Shown here: piece after piece, positions 7,693 to 15,535 of the stretch
How positions within the stretch are numbered: the stretch's first letter is position 1
Layout: every line of letters begins with the position of its first letter
Source: Oscillospiraceae bacterium
GTDB taxonomy: Bacteria; Bacillota; Clostridia; Oscillospirales; Ruminococcaceae
Length of the DNA stretch: 19,982 nt
Direction: 5' to 3'
Assembly (NCBI GenBank): GCA_031281115.1
Contig: JAITFV010000249.1
Span: forward strand, 1 to 19,982
Position numbers and translations under genes: made by a program
Notes under the pieces: generated by a model
What the model saw: only the letters and a program-made list of their open reading frames with translations
Database searches by the model: none
What the model was told of the DNA's origin: nothing

Positions 7693-9984
7693 TTATAATA
7701 TTTCTCCGTTTATATCTACATATATTCCGATATATTTAAAAATATTGTCGTTGTAGGCAGTTTTTAATGCGTTTGAAATGGTTTTTCTGAAATCCGCGCT
7801 GTTTTTGCATTTTATAATCAACTTATGGCGGTATTTGCCGCCTGCGCGCCCCGTTCCGCTTTTGCTCGGACCGAGTACGCGGTAGGGAAATTTCCTGCCC
7901 GTTGAATTAAGTTCGTCGCTTAAAATTTCTAAGAACTTCTTCGCCGCTTTCTCGGATGAATCTTCATCAACCGCCGAAAAACCCACAAGAAAAATATCAC
8001 AGAACGGCGGGAAAATTAGAGCTTTTCTGACGTCGGCTTCCTGCGCGTAAAATTCCGTATAATCCTGCGCGGCAGCCAAATTTAAGACATAGTGGTCTGG
8101 TGTAAATGTTTGCAGATATGCTCTGCCTTTTTTGTTTCCGCGGCCCGAACGCCCGACAACCTGCGTAACCAGCGAAAATGTTTTTTCAAAGCCGAGGTAG
8201 TCACTCGCGTACAGAGCTTTGTCAATCGCAAGCACACCCACAAGCGTGATATTCTCGAAATCAAGCCCCTTAGCGACCATCTGCGTTCCGACCATGATGT
8301 CATACTCGCCGCTTCGGAACTGCTCGAATTTTATTTCAAATGCAGACTTTGAAACTGTGGTATCCGCATCCATCCGCAGAATCCTTGCGTCCGGGAAAAT
8401 CTCCGCGATTTCATCTTCGACGCGCTGTGTTCCCGTGCCTGTTTGGTAGATGTGCTTACATCTGCATTTCTCGCAGACCTCGGGCATTTGCGCGCTAAAC
8501 GCGCAGTAGTGGCATTGCACCGAATTACCTTTTTTGTGATAAGTCAAAGGCACTAAGCAAACCGGACAATTCACCGCCGTTCCGCACTTCACGCACCTCG
8601 CGTAAGTGTGATAACCGCGCCTGTTAAGCAGGATTAAACTCTGCTCCCCGCGTTCCAAATTATCAGCGAGTTCCTCAAGCAAAACCCGGCTGAAATTCGA
8701 GCGGTTTCCGTTTTCATATTCGGTTTTCATATCAACGATGTAAACATCGGGAAGTATTGCTTTGCTGTAGCGCTCGTTTAATTCAAACAAGCTGTAACGG
8801 TTTATTTTTGCAAAGTGATAGCTCTCAATTGAGGGCGTAGCCGAAGCTAAAAGCAGAAGTGCATTATGGTGAAAAGCGCGCTGCTTCGCGACATTCCTCG
8901 CGTGATACCGCGGCGAGCGGTCGCTCTTATAACTGTGCTCGCCTTCCTCGTCGATTACGATGATTCCTATATTTTCAAGCGGCGCAAACACCGCGCTTCT
9001 CGTGCCTACAATTATTCCCGCCTCGCCGTTTTTTATGCGCTTGTATTCGTCTGCCCGCTGACCTATTGATAATCCTGAGTGAATAATCGCAACCCTGTTG
9101 CCGAATAAACTCATGAACTGCCCGGTCATCTGTGGAGTCAGCGCGATTTCCGGCACGAGCATAACCGCAGTTTTGCCTTTATTCAAAGTATGTTCAATAA
9201 GCTTGATAAATACCGAGGTTTTCCCGCTTCCTGTTATTCCGCGAAGCAAGGCGCACTTCGCCTCGCCGCTGTCAGCAAGCTCTTTCAAGCCGTCGAAAAC
9301 TTTCTGTTGCGCTTCCGAGAAAATTATATCTTCTAATCTTGCGGTGATTTCAAAGTCCTTGCTTAACGCACGCGAACGCGCATCCTCGCGCACTTCAAGC
9401 ACGTCTTTTTTTACAAGATTCGTGACCACTGCGGAAGAAACGTTTGCGACCGTACAGACCTCCTTAATGCAGGCAGATTCATATTCCTCGAGCATCTCAA
9501 TGACTGCTCTCTGCTTCGGTGTTAAAGCCGTTTCCGATAAATCTGTATTCGGATTTATTGAAACGATTTTTGCGATTTCGCCCTTGTAACGGGCTTTTAC
9601 GCTGTCATCCTCATCCGACAGTTTCACGCCGAGTCCGGCAGGAATCACGGTTTTCACTGCATCGAAGTAAGTACAGAAAGTGTTTTCTTTCAGCCATGCA
9701 ACAAGGCGCAGCATCTCGCTTGAAAGTAAAGGTTCCTCGTCGACAACAGCGCTTATTTTTTTGATTTTTGTAGGTACATAAACATCTTCGCGTATCGAAA
9801 AAATCATTCCCTGCCGCTTCTTCCCCGAAACTCCGCGCCCGAAATCAACAACCGCACGCTTCCCTGCCGCTGCCTTTTCCGCCAAGCCAAAAGGTACTAA
9901 ATAATCGAAAAGCATATCAAATGAATAGAGCGTTTTTTCAACGGCAACCTGCGCTATTATGCCCGTCAGTTCTGTTTTGAGCAT
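7693..9984 (-). CDS. priA: Primosomal protein N' (replication restart helicase)
   Basis: PriA is the 3'-5' helicase that recognises stalled forks and reloads the replicative helicase. The 763-residue product has an N-terminal DNA-binding region, Walker A GSGKT (252-256), a DEEG box (345-348) where most PriA proteins have DEEH or DEEQ, SAT at about 381-383, and the zinc-binding insertion with paired cysteines 464/467, 473/476, 491/494 and 504/507. The C-terminal helicase motifs (GTQMVAKGLDF, QVVGRSGR) are intact. The ATG shares one base with the gmk stop codon (TAATG), so coupling is likely. In Bacillus, rpoZ and coaBC lie between gmk and priA; here they are absent. Confidence 0.96.
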   Translation of the reverse strand: MLKTELTGIIAQVAVEKTLYSFDMLFDYLVPFGLAEKAAAGKRAVVDFGRGVSGKKRQGMIFSIREDVYVPTKIKKISAVVDEEPLLSSEMLRLVAWLKENTFCTYFDAVKTVIPAGLGVKLSDEDDSVKARYKGEIAKIVSINPNTDLSETALTPKQRAVIEMLEEYESACIKEVCTVANVSSAVVTNLVKKDVLEVREDARSRALSKDFEITARLEDIIFSEAQQKVFDGLKELADSGEAKCALLRGITGSGKTSVFIKLIEHTLNKGKTAVMLVPEIALTPQMTGQFMSLFGNRVAIIHSGLSIGQRADEYKRIKNGEAGIIVGTRSAVFAPLENIGIIVIDEEGEHSYKSDRSPRYHARNVAKQRAFHHNALLLLASATPSIESYHFAKINRYSLFELNERYSKAILPDVYIVDMKTEYENGNRSNFSRVLLEELADNLERGEQSLILLNRRGYHTYARCVKCGTAVNCPVCLVPLTYHKKGNSVQCHYCAFSAQMPEVCEKCRCKHIYQTGTGTQRVEDEIAEIFPDARILRMDADTTVSKSAFEIKFEQFRSGEYDIMVGTQMVAKGLDFENITLVGVLAIDKALYASDYLGFEKTFSLVTQVVGRSGRGNKKGRAYLQTFTPDHYVLNLAAAQDYTEFYAQEADVRKALIFPPFCDIFLVGFSAVDEDSSEKAAKKFLEILSDELNSTGRKFPYRVLGPSKSGTGRAGGKYRHKLIIKCKNSADFRKTISNALKTAYNDNIFKYIGIYVDINGEIL

Positions 9985-10577
9985 TAACTGATTACCGGAA
10001 TCCCGCGCTTTGCTGAAAGGCGTTCAGCTTGCACAATTGCAGTAAAATCTTTTACCGCCTCTTCTATATCTGCATTAATAATAACGTAGTCATAATTTTT
10101 CACGAACGACATCTCTATTTTTGCAATACCCACGCGGTTTTTTATAGTTTCTTCAGTCTCCGTCCCGCGCTTGCGGAGCCTGCGCTCAAGTTCCTCAAAC
10201 GATGGCGGCAGAATAAAAACACGCACACAATCCGGATAGATTCTTTTTATGTTTTCCGCGCCTTCAACCTCGATTTTAAGCACTACATTTTTACCCGCTT
10301 CAAGCATTTCCGGTATGTATTTACGCGGCGTTCCGTAGAAATTTCCATCGTATTCGGTGTATTCAAGCAGTTCTTTCTTTTGAATCATCTGCTCGAATTC
10401 TTCTCTTGTTTTAAAGAAATAATGTATACCTTCTTCCTCGCTCGGGCGCGCCTTGCGCGTTGTTACAGATACAGAATAGTGCAGATTATTGCAAGCCTCA
10501 AAAGCACATTCCAATATCGTGTCCTTACCGCAGCCAGCAGGCGCGGAAACCACAACAAGCAATCCTTTTTTATTCAT
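9984..10577 (-). CDS. gmk: Guanylate kinase
   Basis: Gmk phosphorylates GMP to GDP with ATP. The 197-residue product is of normal length, with a P-loop at 11-20 (SAPAGCGKDT), the GMP-binding segment (SVTTRKARPSEEEGIHYFF) and the downstream GTPRKYIPEMLEAGKNVVLKIEVEG region. The start at 10577 was chosen because the family begins with a few residues before the VVVSAP strand. An AAAGGA site precedes it, 12 nt from the ATG, which is rather long. A GTG in frame at 10601 would add 8 residues encoded by the junction repeat and lacks a Shine-Dalgarno site. Between that site and the start lies a three-codon ATG-AAA-ATA-TGA reading frame whose stop overlaps the gmk ATG. Confidence 0.95.
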   Translation of the reverse strand: MNKKGLLVVVSAPAGCGKDTILECAFEACNNLHYSVSVTTRKARPSEEEGIHYFFKTREEFEQMIQKKELLEYTEYDGNFYGTPRKYIPEMLEAGKNVVLKIEVEGAENIKRIYPDCVRVFILPPSFEELERRLRKRGTETEETIKNRVGIAKIEMSFVKNYDYVIINADIEEAVKDFTAIVQAERLSAKRGIPVIS

Positions 10578-10586
10578 ATTTTCATA

Positions 10587-10658
10587 AAGTCCTTTCTTCA
10601 CTAACGAAAAATGAAAACAACGGTTTCCCCGTTTCGGTTGTATTTTGTTTCAAACTTC
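10587..10658 (-). repeat. Junction hairpin repeat, copy R2 (remA-gmk)
   Basis: This copy fills the whole gap between remA and gmk. In the sense of transcription it starts with the Glu-Val-stop end of remA, continues through AAAACA-type and GTTTT-type arms around a purine-rich AACGGGGAAA block, and ends with GTGAAGAAAGGACTT, which holds the likely gmk ribosome-binding site. It matches R1 over 50 nt and R3/R4 most clearly in the central block and in the GTGAAGAA.GGACTT end. Confidence 0.8.
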
Positions 10659-10901
10659 GTCCGATTCCTCCGCAGAAATATCCTTCACAAATCCTCTTAT
10701 ATTCTTAGCCGACAGAATTATATGCCCGCTGTCCATTATAAAAACCGTGCGGGTTTTTTTCCCGCAGGAAGCGTCAACGACTGCGTTTTTCTCCCGAGCT
10801 GCGTTCACCATACGCCTTGCAGGTGCGGAATCCGCGCTGACGGCGGCGACAACCCTGTTCGGGTTAATTGCGTTACCGTAACCGATGTTTAAGAGTCCCA
10901 T
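10650..10901 (-). CDS. remA: RemA/DUF370 family DNA-binding regulator
   Basis: RemA of Bacillus subtilis is a small ring-forming DNA-binding protein that activates matrix and osmoprotection genes; in Clostridia its targets are mostly unknown. The 83-residue product has the signature NIGYGNAINPNRV near the N-terminus, SADSAPARR and a REKNAVVDA-GKKTRTVFIMDSGHIILS core, typical of the family. The start has AAGGGA about 6 nt upstream, overlapping the stop of the Ntn hydrolase gene (gap 10 nt). The last residues Glu-Val and the stop codon are shared with junction repeat R2, so the C-terminal end may have been shaped by that element. The position just before gmk is the conserved one. Confidence 0.92.
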   Translation of the reverse strand: MGLLNIGYGNAINPNRVVAAVSADSAPARRMVNAAREKNAVVDASCGKKTRTVFIMDSGHIILSAKNIRGFVKDISAEESDEV

Positions 10902-10911
10902 AATATTTCCC

Positions 10912-11538
10912 TTACCTCACAGCGGTAAATCTCTTTGCCGCGGTTTCATTTTTTATAGTAATAACTTCATCGTTTCGTGTGTTTAAAATCTTAATCGGGT
11001 AATTAACCCAAGCGTCCTTGACACACGCGCAAGTTATAATCTTAACTATTTTCTGCTGCGGTGAAAGCCGCTCATCATCTTTTATCGCTTGATAAACTCC
11101 GTCTGCGATTACAGCCCCGCTGCCTATTGATATGTAGTCCTCATTCGGTTCTATGACACAGCCGTCAGTTTCTATCATAAAAACTCTGTTTTTGTGCGCT
11201 AAGAGGAACTGCGAATGCATTTTTTTTATTCCTGCTTGGTTTTCTATGCGTCCTCTGCTTTCAAGCAAAGCCATAATCTTCGGCGTTATATTATTTACAA
11301 CATCCTTTATTTTAATCGCTTTTTTCGTGTATTCCTCATCAATAATTTCATCGGACATAGAAATAATATTACTGTCAACTACCCACCCCGAATGAGCAAA
11401 TACCGCATCTGAGCCTTTTATTTTCCAAAGTTTGCTCTGGCTTTCATTTGTCACGCTTAACGTATTATTCCATGAAACCAAACTATCCGCTCCGACATAA
11501 ACCATGCCACCGCTTTTTACAGCCACTGCTAAACTCAT
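10912..11538 (-). CDS. HslV-like Ntn hydrolase with N-terminal Ser
   Basis: This is a proteasome-fold (Ntn hydrolase) protein related to HslV; its substrate is unknown. From MSLAVAVK, removal of Met would expose Ser1 where HslV has Thr1. In mature numbering Asp17 (GAD) and Asn24-Thr25 align exactly with HslV as remembered, and Lys35 (SKLWK) is close to the HslV Lys33. A later DYISIGSG segment matches the HslV DLIAIGSG region. The start at 11538 was chosen on this logic; an in-frame ATG 4 codons upstream would bury the nucleophile, unless processed. No hslU is visible nearby. The gene has its own promoter and a structured leader, and leads into remA-gmk. The 208-residue length fits single-domain beta-type subunits. 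Peptidase activity is inferred, not shown. Confidence 0.8.
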   Translation of the reverse strand: MSLAVAVKSGGMVYVGADSLVSWNNTLSVTNESQSKLWKIKGSDAVFAHSGWVVDSNIISMSDEIIDEEYTKKAIKIKDVVNNITPKIMALLESRGRIENQAGIKKMHSQFLLAHKNRVFMIETDGCVIEPNEDYISIGSGAVIADGVYQAIKDDERLSPQQKIVKIITCACVKDAWVNYPIKILNTRNDEVITIKNETAAKRFTAVR

Positions 11539-11550
11539 GTTTATGACCAT

Positions 11551-11638
11551 TCCTTCCTCTTGAGGAGGATTTGTGCCGAGTTCGTTTTTGAGGCACAAAT
11601 CGACGGGTTTGAAAAAAATCTTTAGATTTCTTTCAAAC
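11551..11638 (-). promoter_or_regulatory. Three-hairpin leader before the Ntn hydrolase
   Basis: The roughly 120-nt leader holds, in transcript order, a 14-bp stem with 4-nt loop (11638-11625 with 11620-11607, one G-U pair), a 9-bp stem ATTTGTGCC/GGCACAAAT (11600-11592 with 11577-11569, 14-nt loop), and a 5-bp UCCUC/GAGGA hairpin whose right arm is part of the GAGGAAGGA ribosome-binding site. The last hairpin would hide that site. A regulatory role is inferred. No known riboswitch class is recognised. Confidence 0.55.
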
Positions 11639-11664
11639 TTAACTCCCTTACACCATAATATATC

Positions 11665-11693
11665 ATTATAACACAGATTTATTTTAAAGTCAA
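11665..11693 (-). promoter_or_regulatory. Predicted sigma-A promoter for the Ntn hydrolase-remA-gmk operon
   Basis: On the minus strand TTGACT (11693-11688) and TATAAT (11670-11665) are separated by 17 nt, and the -10 box is preceded by TGT (extended -10). It starts just downstream of the mntP stop, so it probably drives the Ntn hydrolase, remA, gmk and the genes that follow. Transcription starts near 11658. Confidence 0.8.
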
Positions 11694-11705
11694 ATATTAG
11701 CGAAT

Positions 11706-12359
11706 TCACCGCAATATATTTTCAAGCAGAATTTTTAAACCAAGCGCAATCAGTACTAACCCGCCCACTATTTTCGCTGTGACCGCGCCCATAAAGCCGC
11801 CGATTCGCAGCCCCAGCCCGACGCCGAGAAAACTCATAACGAAAGTCACCGCGCCGATTGTCGCAATCACAGGGAAAACCCACGCACCTCTGATTCCCAT
11901 TGCGATAAAGCTGATTCCTGCTACAAGCGCATCAATACTGGTTGCAACCGCCTGTATAAACAGCACCCGTAATGATAATTTTTCGGGAAGAACAGGTACG
12001 GTGCTTTTGTTGGTTTTCCTAACCTCGTAAATCATTCTGCCGCCGATAAATGCAAGAATCACAAATGCAACCCAATGCGCGAAGCTGTCGATAAATTCCA
12101 CGAAAACCATACCGAGCAAAAAGCCTAAAAGCGGCATAATTGCTTGAAAAAAACCAAACATAACAGCGACTTTCAAAGCCTGCCTGCGCGAATAATATTG
12201 ATACTGTTTCTGAACAAACTTTGTTTGTTCAGAAACAGGGATTGCGCTGCCCGGACAGCGCCCGCAGTCCGTAGACTGCGACATACCGTTTGTGACTGCA
12301 ACTGCGAATGCGTCTGCCGACAGCCCGAACGCCAGAAATATTATTTGAATGATTAGCAT
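11706..12359 (-). CDS. mntP: MntP-family manganese efflux pump with an insertion
   Basis: MntP (YebN) exports Mn2+. The 217-residue product is hydrophobic, with about six membrane segments. It has the conserved Asp in the first (GLSADAFAVAV, Asp16) and in a later one (TSIDALVAGISF), as expected of the family's internal duplication. Between the first and second membrane segments, residues about 27-55 form an extra loop compared with the 8-12 residue loop of typical MntP. That loop is encoded by a run of hairpins (12204-12280) related to the galM leader element. The reading frame is kept, so the gene is probably functional. The ATG is 2 nt after the tgt stop, with AAAAAGGA about 8 nt upstream. 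Confidence 0.9.
   Translation of the reverse strand: MLIIQIIFLAFGLSADAFAVAVTNGMSQSTDCGRCPGSAIPVSEQTKFVQKQYQYYSRRQALKVAVMFGFFQAIMPLLGFLLGMVFVEFIDSFAHWVAFVILAFIGGRMIYEVRKTNKSTVPVLPEKLSLRVLFIQAVATSIDALVAGISFIAMGIRGAWVFPVIATIGAVTFVMSFLGVGLGLRIGGFMGAVTAKIVGGLVLIALGLKILLENILR
12204..12292 (-). repeat. Multi-hairpin element copy E2, inside mntP
   Basis: Three consecutive inverted repeats lie in the coding region: a perfect 16-bp stem with a 3-nt loop (12204-12219 with 12223-12238), GCGCTG/CAGCGC (12244-12249 with 12256-12261) and CGCAGTC/GACTGCG (12263-12269 with 12274-12280). It shares GGGAT, the 11-mer ACAGCGCCCGC, and CCGTTTG 20 nt after that 11-mer (plus-strand reading) with element E1 at 15380-15488. 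CCGTTTG may partly be native mntP sequence. Confidence 0.7.
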
Positions 12360-12361
12360 TT

Positions 12362-13585
<1,224 letters not shown>

Positions 13586-13669
13586 AAGTCCATTCTTCAC
13601 CAACGTTAAATAAAAAACATCGCTTTCCCCGATTTTGCAGTGTTTTATTTTAACAGACGATTCTTACAC
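13586..13669 (-). repeat. Junction hairpin repeat, copy R4 (tandem with R3)
   Basis: This 84-nt unit differs from R3 by about nine substitutions and a 3-nt insertion. Its start coincides with the Val-stop (GTGTAA) end of the phosphoribosyltransferase-like gene. Its GTGAAGAATGGACTT end is followed by R3 rather than by a gene, so here the would-be ribosome-binding site has no start codon to serve. Confidence 0.8.
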
Positions 13670-14302
13670 TTTTGAATATCCGTGGTCGTTGATAAGCGCA
13701 TCAACCTTTATTTTCTCGCGGCACATCGGACATTCCGACTGCGGAAAACTCTCATAATCCGGTAGGTCGTCTTTATGAAAAACCGCGCTGACCGGAATCC
13801 CGCCAAGTTCGTCAACTGCACTGAAAAGCGCAGCGACACCTGCTAAATTCCCGCTGTAATAAGTCAGACATTCAAGGCAGGCTTCAACCGTTCTGCCTGT
13901 TGAAGCTGATGAAATCAGCACCAGCACATTCTTGTTCCAAATCACGCTCTGTGAGTCATCGCGGAATAGCATTTGTTTGCTTGAATTAAACTCGGGTGTT
14001 ATGACGTTAATATCCGCACCGCTGTTGACAGAGTGCGGAAAGTTCTCCGATAAACCCTCTGCTAAAAAAGCTCCGATAACCTGCGTTCCTTCAAGGCAGA
14101 TTATAGTATCGACAGGCGTATTTGCAAAGTCAGCAGCGAGAGCCTTCGCGGCTTCTTTTGACATTTTAAACTGCCTTTTAAGGCTGTGCATATCGACATA
14201 ATAATTCACGTGCGAATGCCCCGTGACGAAATGTCCGGGAATTATGCCTACTTTTAAGTTGCTGTTTCGATTCGATATTATTTCGGTTGTGCGGGTTTCC
14301 AT
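13664..14302 (-). CDS. Phosphoribosyltransferase-fold protein, function unclear
   Basis: The 212-residue product resembles proteins often labelled orotate phosphoribosyltransferase in Clostridia. It has a PGHFVTGHSHVNYYVD start, CLEGTQVIGAFLAEGL (69-84) and a hydrophobic strand followed by ISSASTGRT (130-138) at the position of the PRPP loop. That loop normally has two acidic residues before the TG; here they are Ser-Ser-Ala-Ser, so PRPP chemistry may be weak or lost. A CPMC motif (191-194) near the C-terminus could bind metal. A regulatory or nucleotide-sensing role, as in PurR-type proteins, is possible. The start has AAAGGA 6 nt upstream and lies 32 nt after galM. The stop codon lies in junction repeat R4. 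Confidence 0.7.
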   Translation of the reverse strand: METRTTEIISNRNSNLKVGIIPGHFVTGHSHVNYYVDMHSLKRQFKMSKEAAKALAADFANTPVDTIICLEGTQVIGAFLAEGLSENFPHSVNSGADINVITPEFNSSKQMLFRDDSQSVIWNKNVLVLISSASTGRTVEACLECLTYYSGNLAGVAALFSAVDELGGIPVSAVFHKDDLPDYESFPQSECPMCREKIKVDALINDHGYSKV

Positions 14303-14334
14303 GATGTATCCTTTCGGGCGCGGTTTGCAACCCC

Positions 14335-15351
14335 CTATTTTATTCCGAACGCGTAAATCGTTGTTGACCTGAACCGCCTGCCTTTTTTCAATTTGCACTG
14401 CGGGAATTTCGGCAGGTTAGGAGTGTCGGGCGTGAATTGTGTTTCGAGGCAGAAAGCATCGTGTTTTCCGAAAAACACGCCGCCCTTCCCTGTTTCGGAA
14501 AGTCCGTTCGCAGTGTAAAACTGCATGGCGGGCATATCGGTGTAAACCGCCATAATCCGCCCGCTTTCCGGCTCGTGTGCAACGGCAGCTTTTTTCATTT
14601 CGCCGGCCTCGCCGAGCAGGAAATTATGGTCGTAGCCGCCGATTCTCCCTTTATCAATGTACGTGCCGATTCTCTTAGGTTTCAAGAAATTAAGCGGTGT
14701 TTTAATTACCGCCTCAATTTCACCGGTCGGTATATTAAATTCATCAAAAGGTGTGTAATTAAGCGCTTTTATCTGCAAAACGGTGTCAAGAACACTACCT
14801 TTGCCTTTGAGGTTGAAGTAGGCGTGGTTCGTAGGATTGAATATAGTATCGCCCGCAGCGATTGCTTCATATTTGATTTTTAGCTTGTTTTTGTCGGTGA
14901 GAGTGTACTTTACCGTGACAATCAAAGCCGACGGGAAGCCTTCTTCCATATCGGGGCTGCAATAAGCGAAGGTCACGCTGTTCTTTTGATTGCTGTATTT
15001 ATAATCCCACACTCTGCGGTTAAAACCGAAATTTCCTCCATGCAGGCAGTTGTCGCCGTCGTTTTTTGTCAGCTTGTATTCCTGACCGTTAAGTGTAAAC
15101 ATCGCGCCGCCTATGCGGTTCGCGTAACGCCCCACGACAGCACCTTGAAAGGATTTACAGTCAATATAACCATCAAGATTATCATAGCCGAGAACGATGT
15201 CGGCGATTTCGCCGTTTTTATCGGGAGCATCGATTCCTGCGAGTGCCGCGCCGAAATTTGTCAGCCGGACTGTTAAATCTTTATTTTTCAACGTGAAAAG
15301 ATTAACCGCGTACCCATCGAATGAACCCCAGCTTTCTTTTAAAACAGCCAT
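14335..15351 (-). CDS. galM: Aldose 1-epimerase (galactose mutarotase)
   Basis: GalM interconverts alpha and beta anomers of aldoses such as galactose and glucose. The 338-residue product has GRYANRI (75-80), NDGDNCLHGG with His104, TNHAYFNL with catalytic acid His176, Asp241 in GGYDHNFLL and the catalytic base Glu303 in CLETQFTPDTPN. Length and motif order are normal. The start has GAGGGAGA about 7 nt upstream; an upstream in-frame extension would cross the structured leader. It is the first gene of the leftward block and has a well-formed promoter at 15507-15535. No other Leloir-pathway gene is visible; sugar mutarotation fits loosely with the glycogen genes on the other side of the divergent promoter. 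Confidence 0.95.
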   Translation of the reverse strand: MAVLKESWGSFDGYAVNLFTLKNKDLTVRLTNFGAALAGIDAPDKNGEIADIVLGYDNLDGYIDCKSFQGAVVGRYANRIGGAMFTLNGQEYKLTKNDGDNCLHGGNFGFNRRVWDYKYSNQKNSVTFAYCSPDMEEGFPSALIVTVKYTLTDKNKLKIKYEAIAAGDTIFNPTNHAYFNLKGKGSVLDTVLQIKALNYTPFDEFNIPTGEIEAVIKTPLNFLKPKRIGTYIDKGRIGGYDHNFLLGEAGEMKKAAVAHEPESGRIMAVYTDMPAMQFYTANGLSETGKGGVFFGKHDAFCLETQFTPDTPNLPKFPQCKLKKGRRFRSTTIYAFGIK

Positions 15352-15379
15352 AATTTTGTCTCCCTCTTTTTGATTTATA

Positions 15380-15488
15380 CCGATTCCAATCTCTGATTGG
15401 AATCGGGGATGCCGCAACAGCGCCCGCTGCGCTCACGCAGCGGAAACCCGTTTGAATTGAAAACTGTGGAACAGTTTTCAATTTAAAC
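15380..15488 (-). repeat. Multi-hairpin element copy E1, galM leader
   Basis: The roughly 150-nt galM leader holds three consecutive hairpins: a 17-bp stem with one G-T pair and 5-nt loop (15450-15466 with 15472-15488), an 8-bp CCGCTGCG/CGCAGCGG stem (15424-15431 with 15436-15443), and a perfect 12-bp stem with a 3-nt loop (15380-15391 with 15395-15406). None has a T-run after it in the direction of galM. It is related to E2 inside mntP. It could also regulate galM; no known riboswitch class is recognised. Confidence 0.7.
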
Positions 15489-15506
15489 GATTATAGCATA
15501 TCACCT

Positions 15507-15535
15507 ATCATAACATAATTTGGTTGCTTAGTCAA
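15507..15535 (-). promoter_or_regulatory. Predicted sigma-A promoter for galM
   Basis: On the minus strand TTGACT (15535-15530) and TATGAT (15512-15507) are separated by 17 nt. A second TATAAT-like box lies at 15494-15489 but lacks a good -35. The -35 box directly adjoins that of the opposite promoter at 15524-15552. Confidence 0.75.

Noticed and set aside
10029..10604. 191-codon plus-strand frame opposite gmk
   Set aside because: Covers gmk exactly in antisense, has low-complexity Phe/His/Arg-rich content and no family resemblance.
11539..11709. Longer N-terminus for the Ntn hydrolase
   Set aside because: It would cover the promoter and the hairpin leader and would bury the predicted N-terminal Ser nucleophile.
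12204..12280. Integron attC-like site or transcription terminator in mntP
   Set aside because: No integrase-type core sites, no T-runs, and the hairpins lie within an intact reading frame.
14303..14398. Longer N-terminus of the phosphoribosyltransferase-like protein
   Set aside because: It would overlap galM by 64 nt, while the ATG at 14302 has a well-spaced AAAGGA.
15352..15500. Known riboswitch in the galM leader
   Set aside because: I could not match the pattern to any class I know, and the similarity to the element in mntP points to a repeat.
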